A DNA stretch of 64,000 nucleotides from contig OY288239.1 of assembly GCA_958450325.1 (NCBI GenBank), positions 43,233,811 to 43,297,810 on the forward strand. The letters run 5' to 3'. This DNA comes from Agrostemma githago (lineage: Eukaryota > Streptophyta > Magnoliopsida > Caryophyllales > Caryophyllaceae). Of this stretch, positions 32,561-43,899 are shown one piece after another. Both the position numbers and the translations under genes were made by a program. A model generated the notes under the pieces. The model saw only the letters and a program-made list of their open reading frames with translations, was not told where the DNA came from and ran no database searches. Position 1 is the first letter of the stretch; every line of letters starts with the position of its first letter.

Positions 32561-33335
32561 TTAAAGACTCACCAACACAACCCACACACATACACAACAC
32601 ACACACACACCACTACCTACCGACTCCGGGAGATGTTGCTTGTGGTGCTTAGATGGGGTGCTTTTGGCATTCAAGTTCAAATTCTTGAACGGGTCCTCAA
32701 GCTCTTTGCCACCTCTCAAAATGACGGCATTTGCTTGGTGTGAAGGGTCTCTTAGGTTTTGAGGTTGCCCGGGCAAACCATGGGGTGGATGGCTAAGGCT
32801 TTTCTTGCTTCTTGTGATTCCCAAACCTTTAGCCTTGCTTTTGTATCTTGATGTTCACTCCATAGTTTCCCAATGGCTCCTTGCAAATCATTAATGTTAT
32901 CCCATGGAACTCCTCCTTGACCAAATTGAGAATTGCTTGATTGGCCATAAGATTCAGAGGGTTGATTAGATGGTTGTTGGTTGTAACCTTGATTTCCTCG
33001 AAAATTGCCTTGGAACCCTTGATTGTATCCATGATTAAAATGATTACCATGTTGATTTTGGTAATGTTGTAATTGTTGGGAACATGGAAGTTGCTACCTT
33101 GTTGATTGAAGTTGCTCCTTTGGCGAAGAGGCATATATGGGGGCATCTTTAGAGGACCTTGATTAAAGGGCCTTTGTTGACTTTGATTAAATGGCCTTGA
33201 TTGACTCCCTTGGGCACGCGGCATAGGATTTTGGACATTTTGATTGCTATAAGAAAAGTTAGGATGAAACCTTGTGCCGGCATTGTAAGTATTACACTTG
33301 TATAGCTTGGACTTCATTTGGCTCTTCAACATAAG
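32561..33335 (-). pseudogene. Athila-like gag C-terminal remnant
   Basis: Minus-strand reading gives YNAGTRFHPNFSYSNQNVQN, then asparagine/glutamine-rich sequence with QGGVPWDNINDLQG, and, after at least one frameshift near 32830, LPGQPQNLRDPSHQANAVIL and RGGKELEDP, all typical of the C-terminal part of Athila gag. At least three frames are needed to follow it. The N-terminal part should lie to the right of copia-2 but is not found there. No protease, RT or integrase was found downstream (32560 to 27980), so the element lost pol or was a non-autonomous derivative. Confidence 0.75.
32579..32613. repeat. (CA)n-rich microsatellite
   Basis: Interrupted CA repeat within the gag remnant's 3' end. 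Confidence 0.85.
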
Positions 33336-33434
33336 TGTAGAATAGTAAAATCCTTGATGCATTATGATAAAATGGGTCGGTTTAAATACCGAGAGTAGAG
33401 AGCTAGGTACAATGAATCTATGCTACTAATTACA
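33336..33434 (-). repeat. 3' LTR of copia-2
   Basis: TGTAGAATAG...CTAATTACA, 99 bp, one base shorter than the partner at 37974-38073. Confidence 0.85.
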
Positions 33435-33547
33435 TAGTTATTAGCCTAACTAATGACACCATTATTAAGGGACTTGACTAGTCTTGTAACATACAAAGAC
33501 ATAAGTATGGGAGATTAATGAGTACATTTATATTTACATTTTATTTA
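33435..33547 (-). other. 3' untranslated part of copia-2
   Basis: Between the RNase H stop and the 3' LTR. There is no obvious polypurine tract next to the LTR, which is unusual. Confidence 0.5.
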
Positions 33548-35273
33548 CTAAGATACCCCTGCAGTCTGAACGGTAGAGGAATGGACGTTGAGACTGGACC
33601 GGAAACGTTCAAATAAATATTTAGGTAGTCCCTTTGTAAAAATATTTGCGTATTGATAGTCAGCGGGAATATGTAAGACACGAACCAAACCGAGACGAAC
33701 TTTCTCGCGAACAAAGTGGATATCAATTTCAATATGTTTGGTTCGTTGGTGTTGGACGGGATTCCCGGATAAATAAACGGTAGATATATTATCACAGTAG
33801 ACAACTGTGGCTTTTCGGATAGGCACATGTAGCTCGAGGAGAAGATTCCGAAGCCAACTAGTTTCTGCGAGGACGTTTGCAACGCCCCGATACTCAGCTT
33901 CGGCACTGGATCGAGAGACTGTAGATTGGCGTTTGGAGGACCAAGACACCAAATTATTATCGAGAAAAACACAGTAGCCAGAGGCCGATCTCCGGAGGAT
34001 GGGACATCCGGCCCAATCTGCATCGGAATAGGCCGTGAGTGTCTGAGACGGGGATTTGACAATGCTGAGACCATGGTCGAGAGTACCTTTAAGATATCGG
34101 AGGATCCGCTTCAGGAATTGAAAATGTGGCTCATGGGGGGCATGCATAAATAAGCACACATGTTGGACGGCATAAGAGATATCGGGACAAGTAATCGTCA
34201 AATACTGTAGCCCACCGGTCAAACTGCGATATAATATTGAGTCCGGGAGAAGGACACCGGAAGTTGAGCTCAGTTTCGAGCCGGCATCGGCCGGGGTCGA
34301 AACGGGATTGCAGGTGGACATTCAGGCACGGGCAAGAATATCGCGGGCATAGGCTTCCTGAGATAAAAATAGGCCGGTTTGACGGCGTGTGACATGTATT
34401 CCGAGGAAGTGATGAAGTGTGCCGAGATCGGTCATGGCAAATTCCTGTGAAAGATCAGTAATAATGCGCCGGAGTAAATGAGTACTAGACGCGGTTAGAA
34501 CAATATCATCCACATATAGAAGTAAATAAGCAATAGCGGGACCATCTCGAAAAATAAATAATGACTGATCGCAGACACTACTGACGAAACCTCGAGAAAT
34601 AATAAAATTAGCAAAGCGTTGATACCACGCTCGAGGGGCTTGTTTATGGCCGTAAAGGGACTTACGAAGGCGGCAGACGTGCCTCGAAGCTGAGGTGTCG
34701 ACGAATCCGGGGAGGCTGAGGCATAAAAACAGTTTCAACTAAATCCCCATGTAAAAAGGCATTATTGACATCCAATTGATGGATAGGCCAAGACCGAGTG
34801 ACAGCAAGACTTAGAACTATGCAAATAGTGTTCGGTTTCACAACCGGGCTAAAAGTTTCATCACAGTCGACACCAACCTGTTGGCTTTTACCATTGACTA
34901 CAAGGCAAGCCTTGTAACGTTCAAGCGAACCGTCAGATTTAAATTTATGACGAAAAAGCCACATACATCTAATAACCGGGGCATTAGTGGGACGAGGTAC
35001 CAAATCCCACGTTCCATTTTTAATTAAAGCCCGATACTCGTCAGTCATAGCAGTATTCCAGTTCGGGTCACGAAGGGCTAGGTGAGGGGATTTAGGAATG
35101 GGTGAGAGACTGGTGGGAGCGGAAGTGAGGAGAACACGTGGTTTAAATATTCCATGCATAGCACGTGTTGTCATGCGATGGGTACGGGTATTAGACGGGG
35201 GTGGGGGAGGTGGTGTAGGAGGTATGGGTGAGGTAGAGGCCTATTCTGATTGTTGGTTTGGGCTGGGGGTGTT
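33548..35273 (-). pseudogene. copia-2 RT and RNase H
   Basis: RT begins with LRDPNWNTAMTDEYRALI, WLFRHKFKSDGSLERYKA and the DVNNAFLHGDL block. The frame then shifts near 34735 and continues with LYGHKQAPRAWYQRF and an intact catalytic LLLYVDDIVL. A TGA (34322-34324) separates it from RNase H, which is fully open for 257 codons (34321-33548) with YSDADWAGC, RSSAEAEYR, CDNISTVYLS and the terminal TKHIEIDIHFVRE block. Catalytic residues of RT and RNase H are present; only the frameshift and stops block expression. The N-terminal RT part is in the same frame as integrase. Confidence 0.9.
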
Positions 35274-37886
35274 CTAGGCCGTAGAGCGTGGGGATGAGGA
35301 TTGGGCTGGGGAGCGTAAATGGCTTGTAGAGGGTGAGGGGGTTGATGGGTCTGGTCCAGTAGAAGGGGAAGGAGTGGGCTGGTTGAAGGGGGAAGAATGG
35401 GCCAGCTGGAGGGGGGGTTTTGGATTGGTTTGGGGTGGTGTGTTGGGCTGAAGGAGTTCAGCAATGATAGAAGGGGGTAGGGATTGATTTGGGTCGAGAA
35501 AAGAGTAGGCCTCGGCTGATAATTGTGGTCCGGACTTAGCAAACGGGAACACTGACTCATCGAAAGTAACATGACGAGAATGAATTAATTTTCCAGTGGA
35601 TAGGTCAAGGCACTTATAGCCGCGAAATTCTTGAGGATAGCCAAGGAAGACACAACGAGTAGATCGGGGAGCGAGTTTATTAGGACGGGTAGATGACAAA
35701 TTTGGGTAGCATACACAACCAAAGACACGAAGATGGGAATAAGACGGGTTTTTGAGGAAAAGAACAGAGGTGGGAGAGCGATATTGGAGGACACGGGTGG
35801 GAAGGATATTGTGGAGGTGGACGGCGGTGTGAAGTGCATCGACCCAATATATAGTTGGGACGGAGGCGTGATAGAGAAGGGCGAGGACTATTTCGTTGAG
35901 TCGGCGTATCATGCGTTCGGCTTTACCATTTTGACTCGAAGTGTGGGGACACGAGAACCAAAAAACGAGACCATGTTGATCACCAAAATCGGTGAACGAA
36001 TTATTATCAAATTCACGGCCACGATCACACTGAAAGGCTTTAATTTCACGATTGAATTGAGTTTTGACGTAGGCTTTAAATTTTAAAAATTTAGTGAACG
36101 TCTCTGATTTGAACTTAAGTGGAAAAACCCAAACAAATTGCGAATAATTATCAATTAGGACCATATAATACTTATAACCGGCTTTGCTAGACACGGGTGA
36201 GGTCCACAAGTCGCTGTGAATTATATCAAAAGGTGCAACCGTGATAGAAGATGACTCAGAAAAAGGCAATCGCTTATGCTTACCAATTTGACAAGAGTGA
36301 CACAACTTTGAGGCATGCTCGTTATTAGTACAATCAAGTGAAAATTTAGAACGAAGAATATTTAAAACATTAGGGTCGGGATGTCCAAGGCGGGAATGCC
36401 AAAGACGAGAGGAATAGGCAACAAGAGTTTGTGGTGGGGCCGCGGACACGGTGGTAGAGGCAGACACGGGGTAAAGTTCACCATCACTATTGCTCCTCAG
36501 AATCAATGTCCCAGTCGCTAAATCCTTCACAGAAAAACCACACGGGTCAAATTCTACGGAAACATTATTTTCTTTCGTGAATTGACGAACGAAAATAAGG
36601 TTTTTAATTATTTGAGGTGTGTAGAGGACTTTATTAAGGTGAAGGGTACGGGTAGTTGTGGTAAGGGAGGAGGTACCGGACCCGAGAACAGGAATACTTG
36701 AACCATTTCCGACGTAAATTGAATTAATCGGACTAGAATTAAAAAAAGAACTGAAAGTACCTAGGTCAGCACTGAGGTGAGAGGAAGCTCCTGTATCTAA
36801 AAACCACTCTCCATTATTCACATGTTCCTGAATATGAAAGGCCTGAAATTGCTGTCCGATATCAGTAGGCTGCACATAATCATTATTAGTTATATATGCT
36901 TGACTATAACCACGAGAGAGAGGACGAGATGCGGGCATGGATCCGGGACGCGTGGCAGGAGCAAACCAAGGCTGCCAGTGCGGGGACCACCCGGCCTGAG
37001 TGGGGTAGGGACAGGGCGGCACAGACCAGCCCGCGAACCAGGGAGGTGGTGGTCCCCAATTGCCGGTCGGCGCTGGTGTGGTTGTAGAGCGGGGATCTGA
37101 TCCATGTGGGCCGCGACGGCCGCCCCTCTGATTCCTTTTTCCGCCGGAGTTGCGCCGGGACTAGTTTGGGGGCGGGGCTAATGATTTTTCGCCGTCGTCC
37201 CATGTTCGGGGCTCGAGTGAGGCGGTCGGGGCGAGCAGGGCGAAGGTGGCAGGGGTGTCGTTGGCGGCGGTCCGGTGGCGTTCAAGCTCGATCATGCTCC
37301 TAGCGGTCTCAAAGTTGGGCAATGTTTGATTTATGTAGGCCGCAACCGTATCATATTCCTTTGGGAGGCCGCGGACTAATTGGAGGACCATACGTTGATC
37401 GGTGACCGGAGCTCCGACATCCTTCAATTGACCGGAGATTTCACGGAGGCATTGACAATAGAGGTCGAATGAAGGCATAGCCTCGAGTTTGAGGTTGATA
37501 AACTCGCTTTTGAGGCTAGCGGCTCGAGCACCTTTATTGTTGAGAAAGATGTTCTTGACGCGATCCCATGCCTCTTGTGCCGTAGAGTCTTCTTCGAGGA
37601 CTCGTTTCAAATATTCATCTGACATTGTGCCATATATCCATTGAAGAACATGAGAATCAATCTCGTACCATGACGCGTATTCGGGGTCATTTTTGGTGGG
37701 GGGGTCGGTTTCGTCAATGTGATGGAGCACTTTGTAACCCCGAGCATGAAGTGTTAAAAGACTAACCCACGAAGCGTAGGTCACTTTGGTACCGTCTAAG
37801 ACGCGAACCTTGCGTTGAATATCGGTGACCGTGTACACAGGGTGTAGAGAGGTTCGGGTTGAGGATTTTTCTGAGTCGTCAGGCAT
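35274..37886 (-). pseudogene. copia-2 gag-protease-integrase
   Basis: Gag from ATG 37886: VTDIQRKVRVLDGTKV, a UBN2-type core (SEFINLKLEAMPSFDLYCQ), then a single TAG (37158-37160). The same frame goes on through an Arg/Gly-rich stretch (GGKRNQRGGRRGPHG) in place of a classical CCHC knuckle. Next are protease WFLDTGASSHLS, GAG-pre-integrase LWHSRLGHPDPN, an HSCQIGKHKRLPF zinc part, and an integrase core (FDIIHSDLWTSP, FQCDRGREF, SSQNGKAERMIR) with its three catalytic acidic residues. A Pro-rich tail precedes the stop at 35274-35276. Only one internal stop in over 860 codons suggests a fairly young element. Confidence 0.92.
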
Positions 37887-37954
37887 TATAGCAGTGTGCT
37901 ATTGTGCCAATTTTGATATGCCCGGGGCGTATAGAAGAGAAATGAAAGAAATTT

Positions 37955-37973
37955 CCAACCTAGTCTGATACCA
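37955..37973 (-). other. Primer-binding site, copia-2
   Basis: The minus strand reads TGGTATCAGACTAGGTTGG directly inside the 5' LTR; iMet-tRNA type with a mismatch after TCAGA. Confidence 0.8.
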
Positions 37974-38073
37974 TGTAGAATAGTAAAATCCTTGATGCAT
38001 TATGATAAAATGGGTCGGTTTAAATACCGAGAGTAGAGAGCTAGGTACAATGAATCTATGCTACTAATCTACA
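37974..38073 (-). repeat. 5' LTR of copia-2
   Basis: TGTAGAATAG...CTAATCTACA, 100 bp, matching 33336-33434. Confidence 0.85.
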
Positions 38074-38144
38074 AATAAAGTTAAAAGGGTTGTTTATGCA
38101 TTTAATTTTTTGCCACATGGCGGGCATTAAATGCTTCAGCAACC

Positions 38145-38178
<34 letters not shown>

Positions 38179-38288
38179 TATAATTTCTTTCCTTTTGTCA
38201 ATTTAGTCTTACTGAATTTTTCCCTCATATATGTATGTGTCACCAAGTTTTGCTTTAACACAGTTGCAAATTTTGTCTTCTTAAAAGA
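38074..38288. other. Non-coding, with (ATT)n
   Basis: No gene. A (TTA)n tract of about 11 units lies at 38147-38179. The sequence does not continue the Athila gag found on the other side of copia-2. Confidence 0.6.
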
Positions 38289-39090
38289 TTTCTCCGTTCT
38301 ATTTTCAAAATAATCTCCTCAATTGTATACTCGCTCTTTGTTCGTTCTAATTTTAGTGCTAATTTTTTTTCGTGCATTTGTTATTGTTTAGTGAACTTAT
38401 GTGAAGCCACTAATCAAGTCTGGAATTCCTCGCTTTTCAGGTATAATAGTTTTATTTTAGTTGATTATTTATATAGATATATTTGAAGTTAACTTTAAAT
38501 ATAATGGATTTGGTGTTCATAAGAGTGTACTTTTATTTATATTCAAACTTGAAGAAATTTACACAATATGATTAAAAAGAGGTTACAACTGTTTTTGTTT
38601 TTCAGTTTCTTGCATTCGGCTCTGATTTATTCTTATTGCATTTTGTTTTGTTGCTTATATATGTATTGTTTTTTCATGATTATAGATAGATGTGTCTCCG
38701 TTCTTGTTTTAAAATATTCTCTTCAGTTGTACAATTGTTCTTCCTTGATTCTAATTTTAGTGCTGATTTTGTTTTTGTTTAGTAAAATCATGCGAAGCCA
38801 ATAATCAAGTCTGCAATTTTTCATTTCTCAGGTATAATAATTTTATTCTAATTGATTATTTATATAAATATATTTCAAGTTCAGTTTAAATATCACGGAT
38901 ATTGGGTTCATAAGAGTGTGCTTTTATTTATATTCAAGCTTGAAGAAATTTACAAAATATGATTAAGAAGTTGTTTGTCCTTTTACAATTTCTTGCATTC
39001 GGCTCTAATTTACTCTTATTGCATTTTGTTTGTTGCTTACATATATGTGTTGTTTTTTCATAATTGCAGAGTTGCTATAAAGTTTTCGCT
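38289..39090. repeat. About 400-bp direct tandem duplication, diverged
   Basis: 38289-38691 and 38692-39090 are homologous in order: TTTCTCCGTTCT, TTCTAATTTTAGTGCT, AGGTATAATA, AAGAGTGT, TTGCATTCGGCTCT. Small frames within (for example 38568-38804) are hydrophobic by base composition only. Confidence 0.8.
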
Positions 39091-39555
39091 TTATTATTAA
39101 ACTTATATATACATAGACAAAATATTAGATAAAATTTTTAGAAAGATTGTGATTAAAATAATGTACGTGATAATAAATGTACTAACAAAATGATTCATCT
39201 TTGTTGGAAAGTATAAAAATAAAATAAAATAATGGAGTAATTTAAATCAAATGAAATTTCCATTCTTTATCAATGAATATTAATTTTCTACTAATTATTA
39301 TAACAAATAATAATTAAATAAGGGTAAATGAAAATGTTTTCGTCAATTACTAATGTAATTAATTACATTTAATAAAAAAACTTAATATCACATATAATAG
39401 TACAACAAATTATTAAATAAAAGTTTTAGAAAAGATTGTGATATTTGAAAATGTAGGTCGTAATAAATTTATCAATGAAAACAATTTGCATTGATTTTTA
39501 CATTCACAAATGAAAATTCTTATTGCTATAAAAGGTAGTATTACACAATTTACTA
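39091..39555. other. AT-rich non-coding sequence
   Basis: No gene. Parts (39245-39420) resemble the 540-bp array units at 40058-42015. Confidence 0.55.
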
Positions 39556-39760
39556 TTTTCGATTAATAAAAAAAAGTACACTCTTATGAACACAAAACCC
39601 ATGATATTTAAAGTTAACTTGAAATATATTTATATAAATAATCAATGAAAATGAAATTATTATACCTGAAAAATGATAAATTTCAGAGTTGATTGTTGGC
39701 TTTGCATAAGTTCACTAAACAAAAACAAAATCTGAAAAGTAATATCCGTAATACATTTAT
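39556..39760. repeat. Inverted copy of the 400-bp unit
   Basis: Reverse complement of the centre of the 38289-39090 units (GTACACTCTTATGAACAC; CAAAATCTGAAAAG), giving a large foldback arrangement. Confidence 0.75.
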
Positions 39761-39813
39761 TATCGCTTAAATTTTTAAATCACATTTTTTTCTACGCCTT
39801 TTTTTATATATAA

Positions 39814-39842
39814 CTAGGTACGTCACCCGTGAAATTCACGGG
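39814..39842 (-). mobile_element. Helitron-type 3' terminus
   Basis: On the minus strand the hairpin CCCGTGAATTTCACGGG (39826-39842), then 8 bases, then CTAG and T. Same layout as 19917-19946. The body should run to the right. Confidence 0.55.
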
Positions 39843-40057
39843 ATTATCCGCTTAAAAATTGTGTGCGTTGGTTTTTTGTAAATCATCCACCAAGTCGTTT
39901 GGTGAATGTATATATAGAGTAGTTGTCTGAAATTACATGTGGATCGATTTCGTATTTAAGGGAATTAAACATAGTTGAAATGTAGCTTCGATCGCAATAA
40001 TGATGGTGCTTAAAGTTGTAATTAGAGGCTTAGAGAAGACAATAGTTACCTAGGAGA

Positions 40058-42015
40058 ATTCCTTATCAATAAATATTAAGTTTGTATTGATTGTTATAAC
40101 AAATAATAAAATAAGGGCAAACGGAAAGATTTCGATCAATTAATAATAAAATTAATAAGGAATCTAATAAAAGCATAAATTAATACTACATACTAATAAC
40201 ACAACAAATTAGTCCTTACGGTGTATTAGATATAAGTTGTAGAAAAATATGTGATTAAAAAAATTTAAGGGATAATAAATGTATTACGGAGTAATAAAAT
40301 GAATCATATTTGTCGAGAAGTCAAAAAACAAAGTTTAAAAATGGATTTACTTAAACGCAATGAAATTTGAAATCTTTCATTCTGTACGAATAAATATTAA
40401 TTTTCTATTTGATTATTATAACAATTAATTAATTAAATAAGGGTAACCGAAAAGGTTTGTATCGAATGCTCATATAATTAATTTCAAATTTAATAAATAG
40501 AATACTTAACATCACATATAATAATACAACAAATTATTGAATAAAAGTAACTCGGGTTTGTTATTCGCGACACATATACATATATAACGTGGTATATAGA
40601 GCCAAAAAAATGCATCCTTGAACAGTGGTAGACGTACATACATGCAAATTTCACGGGACACTTTAAAGTCGAGATGATGTTGCTAATCTCAGAAGTTAAT
40701 GGTCGCCAACAATGATGTGCTTAAAATTATAATTAGAGGTGACAATAGTTACGTATGAGTAATGAATCATCTTTGTTGTAAAGCATTTGTCATTCCTTAT
40801 CAATGAATATTAAGTTTGTATTGATTGTTATAACAAATAATAAAATAAGGGCAAACGAAAAAGTTTCGATCAATTAATAATAAAATTAATAAGGAATCTA
40901 ATAAAATCATAAATTAATACCACATACTAATAACATAACAAATTAGTCCTTACGGAGTATTAGAGATAAGTTGTAGAAAAATCTGTGATAATTATTTTTT
41001 TAAGCGATAATAAAGGTATTACGGAGTAATAAAGTGAATCATATTTGTCGAGAAGTCAAAAAACAAAGTTAAGAAATTGATTAACTTAAACGCAATGAAA
41101 TTTGAAATATTCCATTCTCTACGAATGAATATTAATTTTCTATTTGATTATTATAACAATTAATTAATTAAATAAGGATAACCGAAAAGGGTTGGATCGA
41201 CTGCTCATATAATTAACTCCAAATTTAATAAATAGAATACTTAACATCACATATAATAATATAACAAATTTTTAAATACAAATAAAGTAATAATGTAACA
41301 CATTGGAAATGCAATAGAAAGTATTTGTTATTCCTTATCAAAGATTATTAAGTTTGTATTGATTGTTATAACAAATAATAAAATAAGGGCAAACGAAAAG
41401 GTTTCGATCAATTAATAATTAAATTATTTAGGAAAATCTAACAAAAACATAAATTAATACAACATACTAATAATATAACAAATTAGTCTGTACGGAGTAG
41501 TAGATATAAGCTGTAGAAAAATCTGTGATTAAAAAAATTTAAGCGATAATAAATGTATTACGGAGTAATAAAATGAATCATATTTGTCGAGAAATCAAAA
41601 AACAAAGTTAATAAATGGATTTACATAAACGCAATGAAATTTGAAATCTTCCATTCTGTACAAATGAATTTTAATTTTATATTTGATTATTATAACAACG
41701 AATTAATTAAATAAGGGTAACCGAAAAGGTTTGTATTGAATGCTGATATAATTAATTTCAAATTTAATAAATAGAATACTTAACATCACATATAATAATA
41801 CAACAAATTGTTAAATAAAAGTAAAATAATAATGTAACACACTGGAAATGCAATTGAAAGTATTTGTCATTCCTTATCAATGAATATTAATGTTGCATTG
41901 GTTGTTATAACAAATAATAAAGTAAGAGTAAACGAAATGGTTTCGTCCAATTAATAATACAATTAATAAAGAATCTAATAAAAACATAAATTAATACAGT
42001 AACATATATTAATAA
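40058..42015. repeat. 540-bp tandem array, about 3.3 units
   Basis: Units start with ATTCCTTATCAA at 40058, 40792, 41330 and 41869. Spacings are 734, 538 and 539 bases; the first unit carries roughly 190 extra bases, including a degenerate TTCACGGGACA motif near 40650. The last unit is truncated by the Athila-like LTR fragment. No coding potential. Confidence 0.85.
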
Positions 42016-42023
42016 CTAAGATC

Positions 42024-42978
42024 TAAATGTACCAACTTTGAAGATCTAAAATAAATAAGAAGATTTCATAAATGAAGAATGAATCTTTGATGAAGAGAAT
42101 GAAGAACTTGTCACTAATCCTTCAATAATCCCCACAAATCTTCAAATAAAACTTGGAACAATCATCTACAAACTTGAGATCTAGAGAATTGTTGATGAGA
42201 AACTAAGAAGATCTACTATTAAAACTATGTAAACTACTAGAATTATGGAGGATTTCTACTAAGATTACTATAGAGTATTACTAATGGATGCCTTTCAGTT
42301 CTTTCCTCCTTAGCTTAATGGAGAGGTAATAGACAACTAACTAGGGTAGTAATATATTTAGTAACGCCTTAATGGGTTTGTTAACCTAAAGCCCAAATCC
42401 AACTTTTTGCTCCATTAGTGAGACAATCACCCTTTAATCTTCTCATGAGGTGGAACTTCGCCCTGTCGTGCACGGACCAACACTGTCGGGTGAAATTTCA
42501 CCCGCGGTGGTTTCACCCGGTGAACTTTTTCCAGTTTCGCGATTTTTGGACATTTTCACCATCGGGCGAAATTTCGCCCGATCATTTTCGCTCGGTGGAG
42601 AAGCTCGGAAAATCTTCGGGGAGGCACATTTACCGTCGGGTGAAATTTCACCCGGTGGTACTTCATCGGGTGAAATTTCACCCGGTCATATTTCTGGCAT
42701 CTTTTTCTTGTCTCATTCTTCGTCGATTGATTGGATGGCTTGAAATTTAAGTTGTGTGCTTTACTCTTTGGACGGTGTTCCCTTCTCTTGTGCTCGTGGA
42801 AGCTCGATCGTGATTTCGGTGCCAAATCCTATCAAAATTGATAGAAAAACTATCAAAAACACGTAAAACGCACAAGAGGGACACTAATGCGAGAAGTACT
42901 CAAAATATGGCGATAATCGCACTGTAAACTTGCAAAACAAGGGAAAAACGGGTCTAAATGGGAGGAAAACGGTCTAAA
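42024..42978 (-). repeat. Second copy of Athila-like LTR fragment
   Basis: Aligns with 27022-27958 over its full length with small indels. Truncated at both ends: the left border joins the 540-bp array, and the right border stops 6 bases before the LTR end seen in copy 1. It carries a better preserved palindromic tract. Confidence 0.88.
42487..42690. repeat. Palindromic minisatellite, copy 2
   Basis: Perfect 18-base palindromes at 42487-42504, 42563-42580 (GGGCG variant), 42637-42654 and 42667-42684. Confidence 0.92.
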
Positions 42979-43870
42979 TTTAGCACACAACAGAAATACA
43001 TAAAATTGATCATTGTCAATATTATAGTAGATAAATTTATTACTTCGGACAATGGAAAGTGGACATGAAATTATACCATTAATGTAGATTACGCATCTCA
43101 TGTCTGTTGGTTCTGGACGCAAACTGGTGGAGTTAAGTATCGTTGGTCTAATGTTTTACCTTGCAATTAAAATGGGTACCGAAGTATGTGTTTTAGTAAG
43201 ACATTGAGAACATACAAAAACTAAGAACTGTGCAAATACTTCAAGTGTGCTCATGCTATTTTAACTTTTCTCCTAGGCTATTTATAATACAATGCTTAAA
43301 TTAATTTTCATAAATGATGACAAATAAATAGTTTCTTGAATTAAAAATTTATGAATGTATTTATATATTAATATTCATGTAAATGTAATGAAAAAAAAAA
43401 GAATTTTGAAATTTATTGATTAACAATTTATTGTTATATTTATTTATGATATTTTGTATTCTTTAATGAAGGCAAGTGAAAATATTTTTTAAAGAAATTA
43501 GTACTAGTTAACTAATAATACTTATGTTTTTTTTGTGAAAAAAATTAATAATTTAATCAATAAAAAAAAGGTAAATGAACAGTTTATGATAAAATAATTA
43601 ATAAGTTGATTAATAAATCATTTAATAATATTTTCTTTAATATGGACAAATGATAAGTTTTTTAGATGAAACAATTAATAATTTGATTGTATTTATTTAA
43701 TAAAGACAAATGAAAAGTTTTAGATAAAACAGTTATTAATTTAGGTAATAAAAAAACTAATAAATCGTTTTTTTGATAAATAAAAAATAACATGAAACAA
43801 TTAATAATTTAATGAATATGTTTTTTAATAAAGACAAATGAAAAGTTTTCATGAGACAATTAATAATTAA
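42979..43870. other. AT-rich non-coding sequence
   Basis: No gene. From about 43440 it holds degenerate repeats of AAGACAAATGAAAAGTTTT / CAATTAATAATTT. Confidence 0.6.
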
Positions 43871-43899
43871 CTAGTTTTGATGCCTGTGCGATGCACGGG
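43871..43899 (-). mobile_element. Helitron-type 3' terminus, third copy
   Basis: On the minus strand the hairpin CCCGTGCATCGCACAGG (43883-43899), then ATCAAAA and CTAG, preceded on the plus strand by A. A different subfamily from the other two by hairpin sequence. Confidence 0.5.

Larger units (their letters stand above)
33336..38073 (-). mobile_element. Ty1/copia element copia-2 with very short LTRs
   Basis: A minus-strand copia element bounded by two nearly identical LTRs of about 100 bp (33336-33434 and 37974-38073). Gag, protease, integrase, RT and RNase H follow in copia order. The gag type (TDIQRKVRVLDGTKVTYASW) matches the Ale/Retrofit group. Only a few disabling changes: stops at 37158-37160, 35274-35276, near 35238 and at 34322-34324, and a frameshift near 34735. 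The flanking 5-mers (ataag, aataa) do not match, and the flanking sequences are not continuous with each other. Confidence 0.92.

Noticed and set aside
37106..37303. GC-rich, Arg-rich plus-strand ORF
   Set aside because: Antisense of the Arg/Gly-rich gag segment of copia-2.
40058..42015. CRISPR-like array
   Set aside because: Units are about 540 bp with no short direct repeats or unique spacers, in a plant genome.
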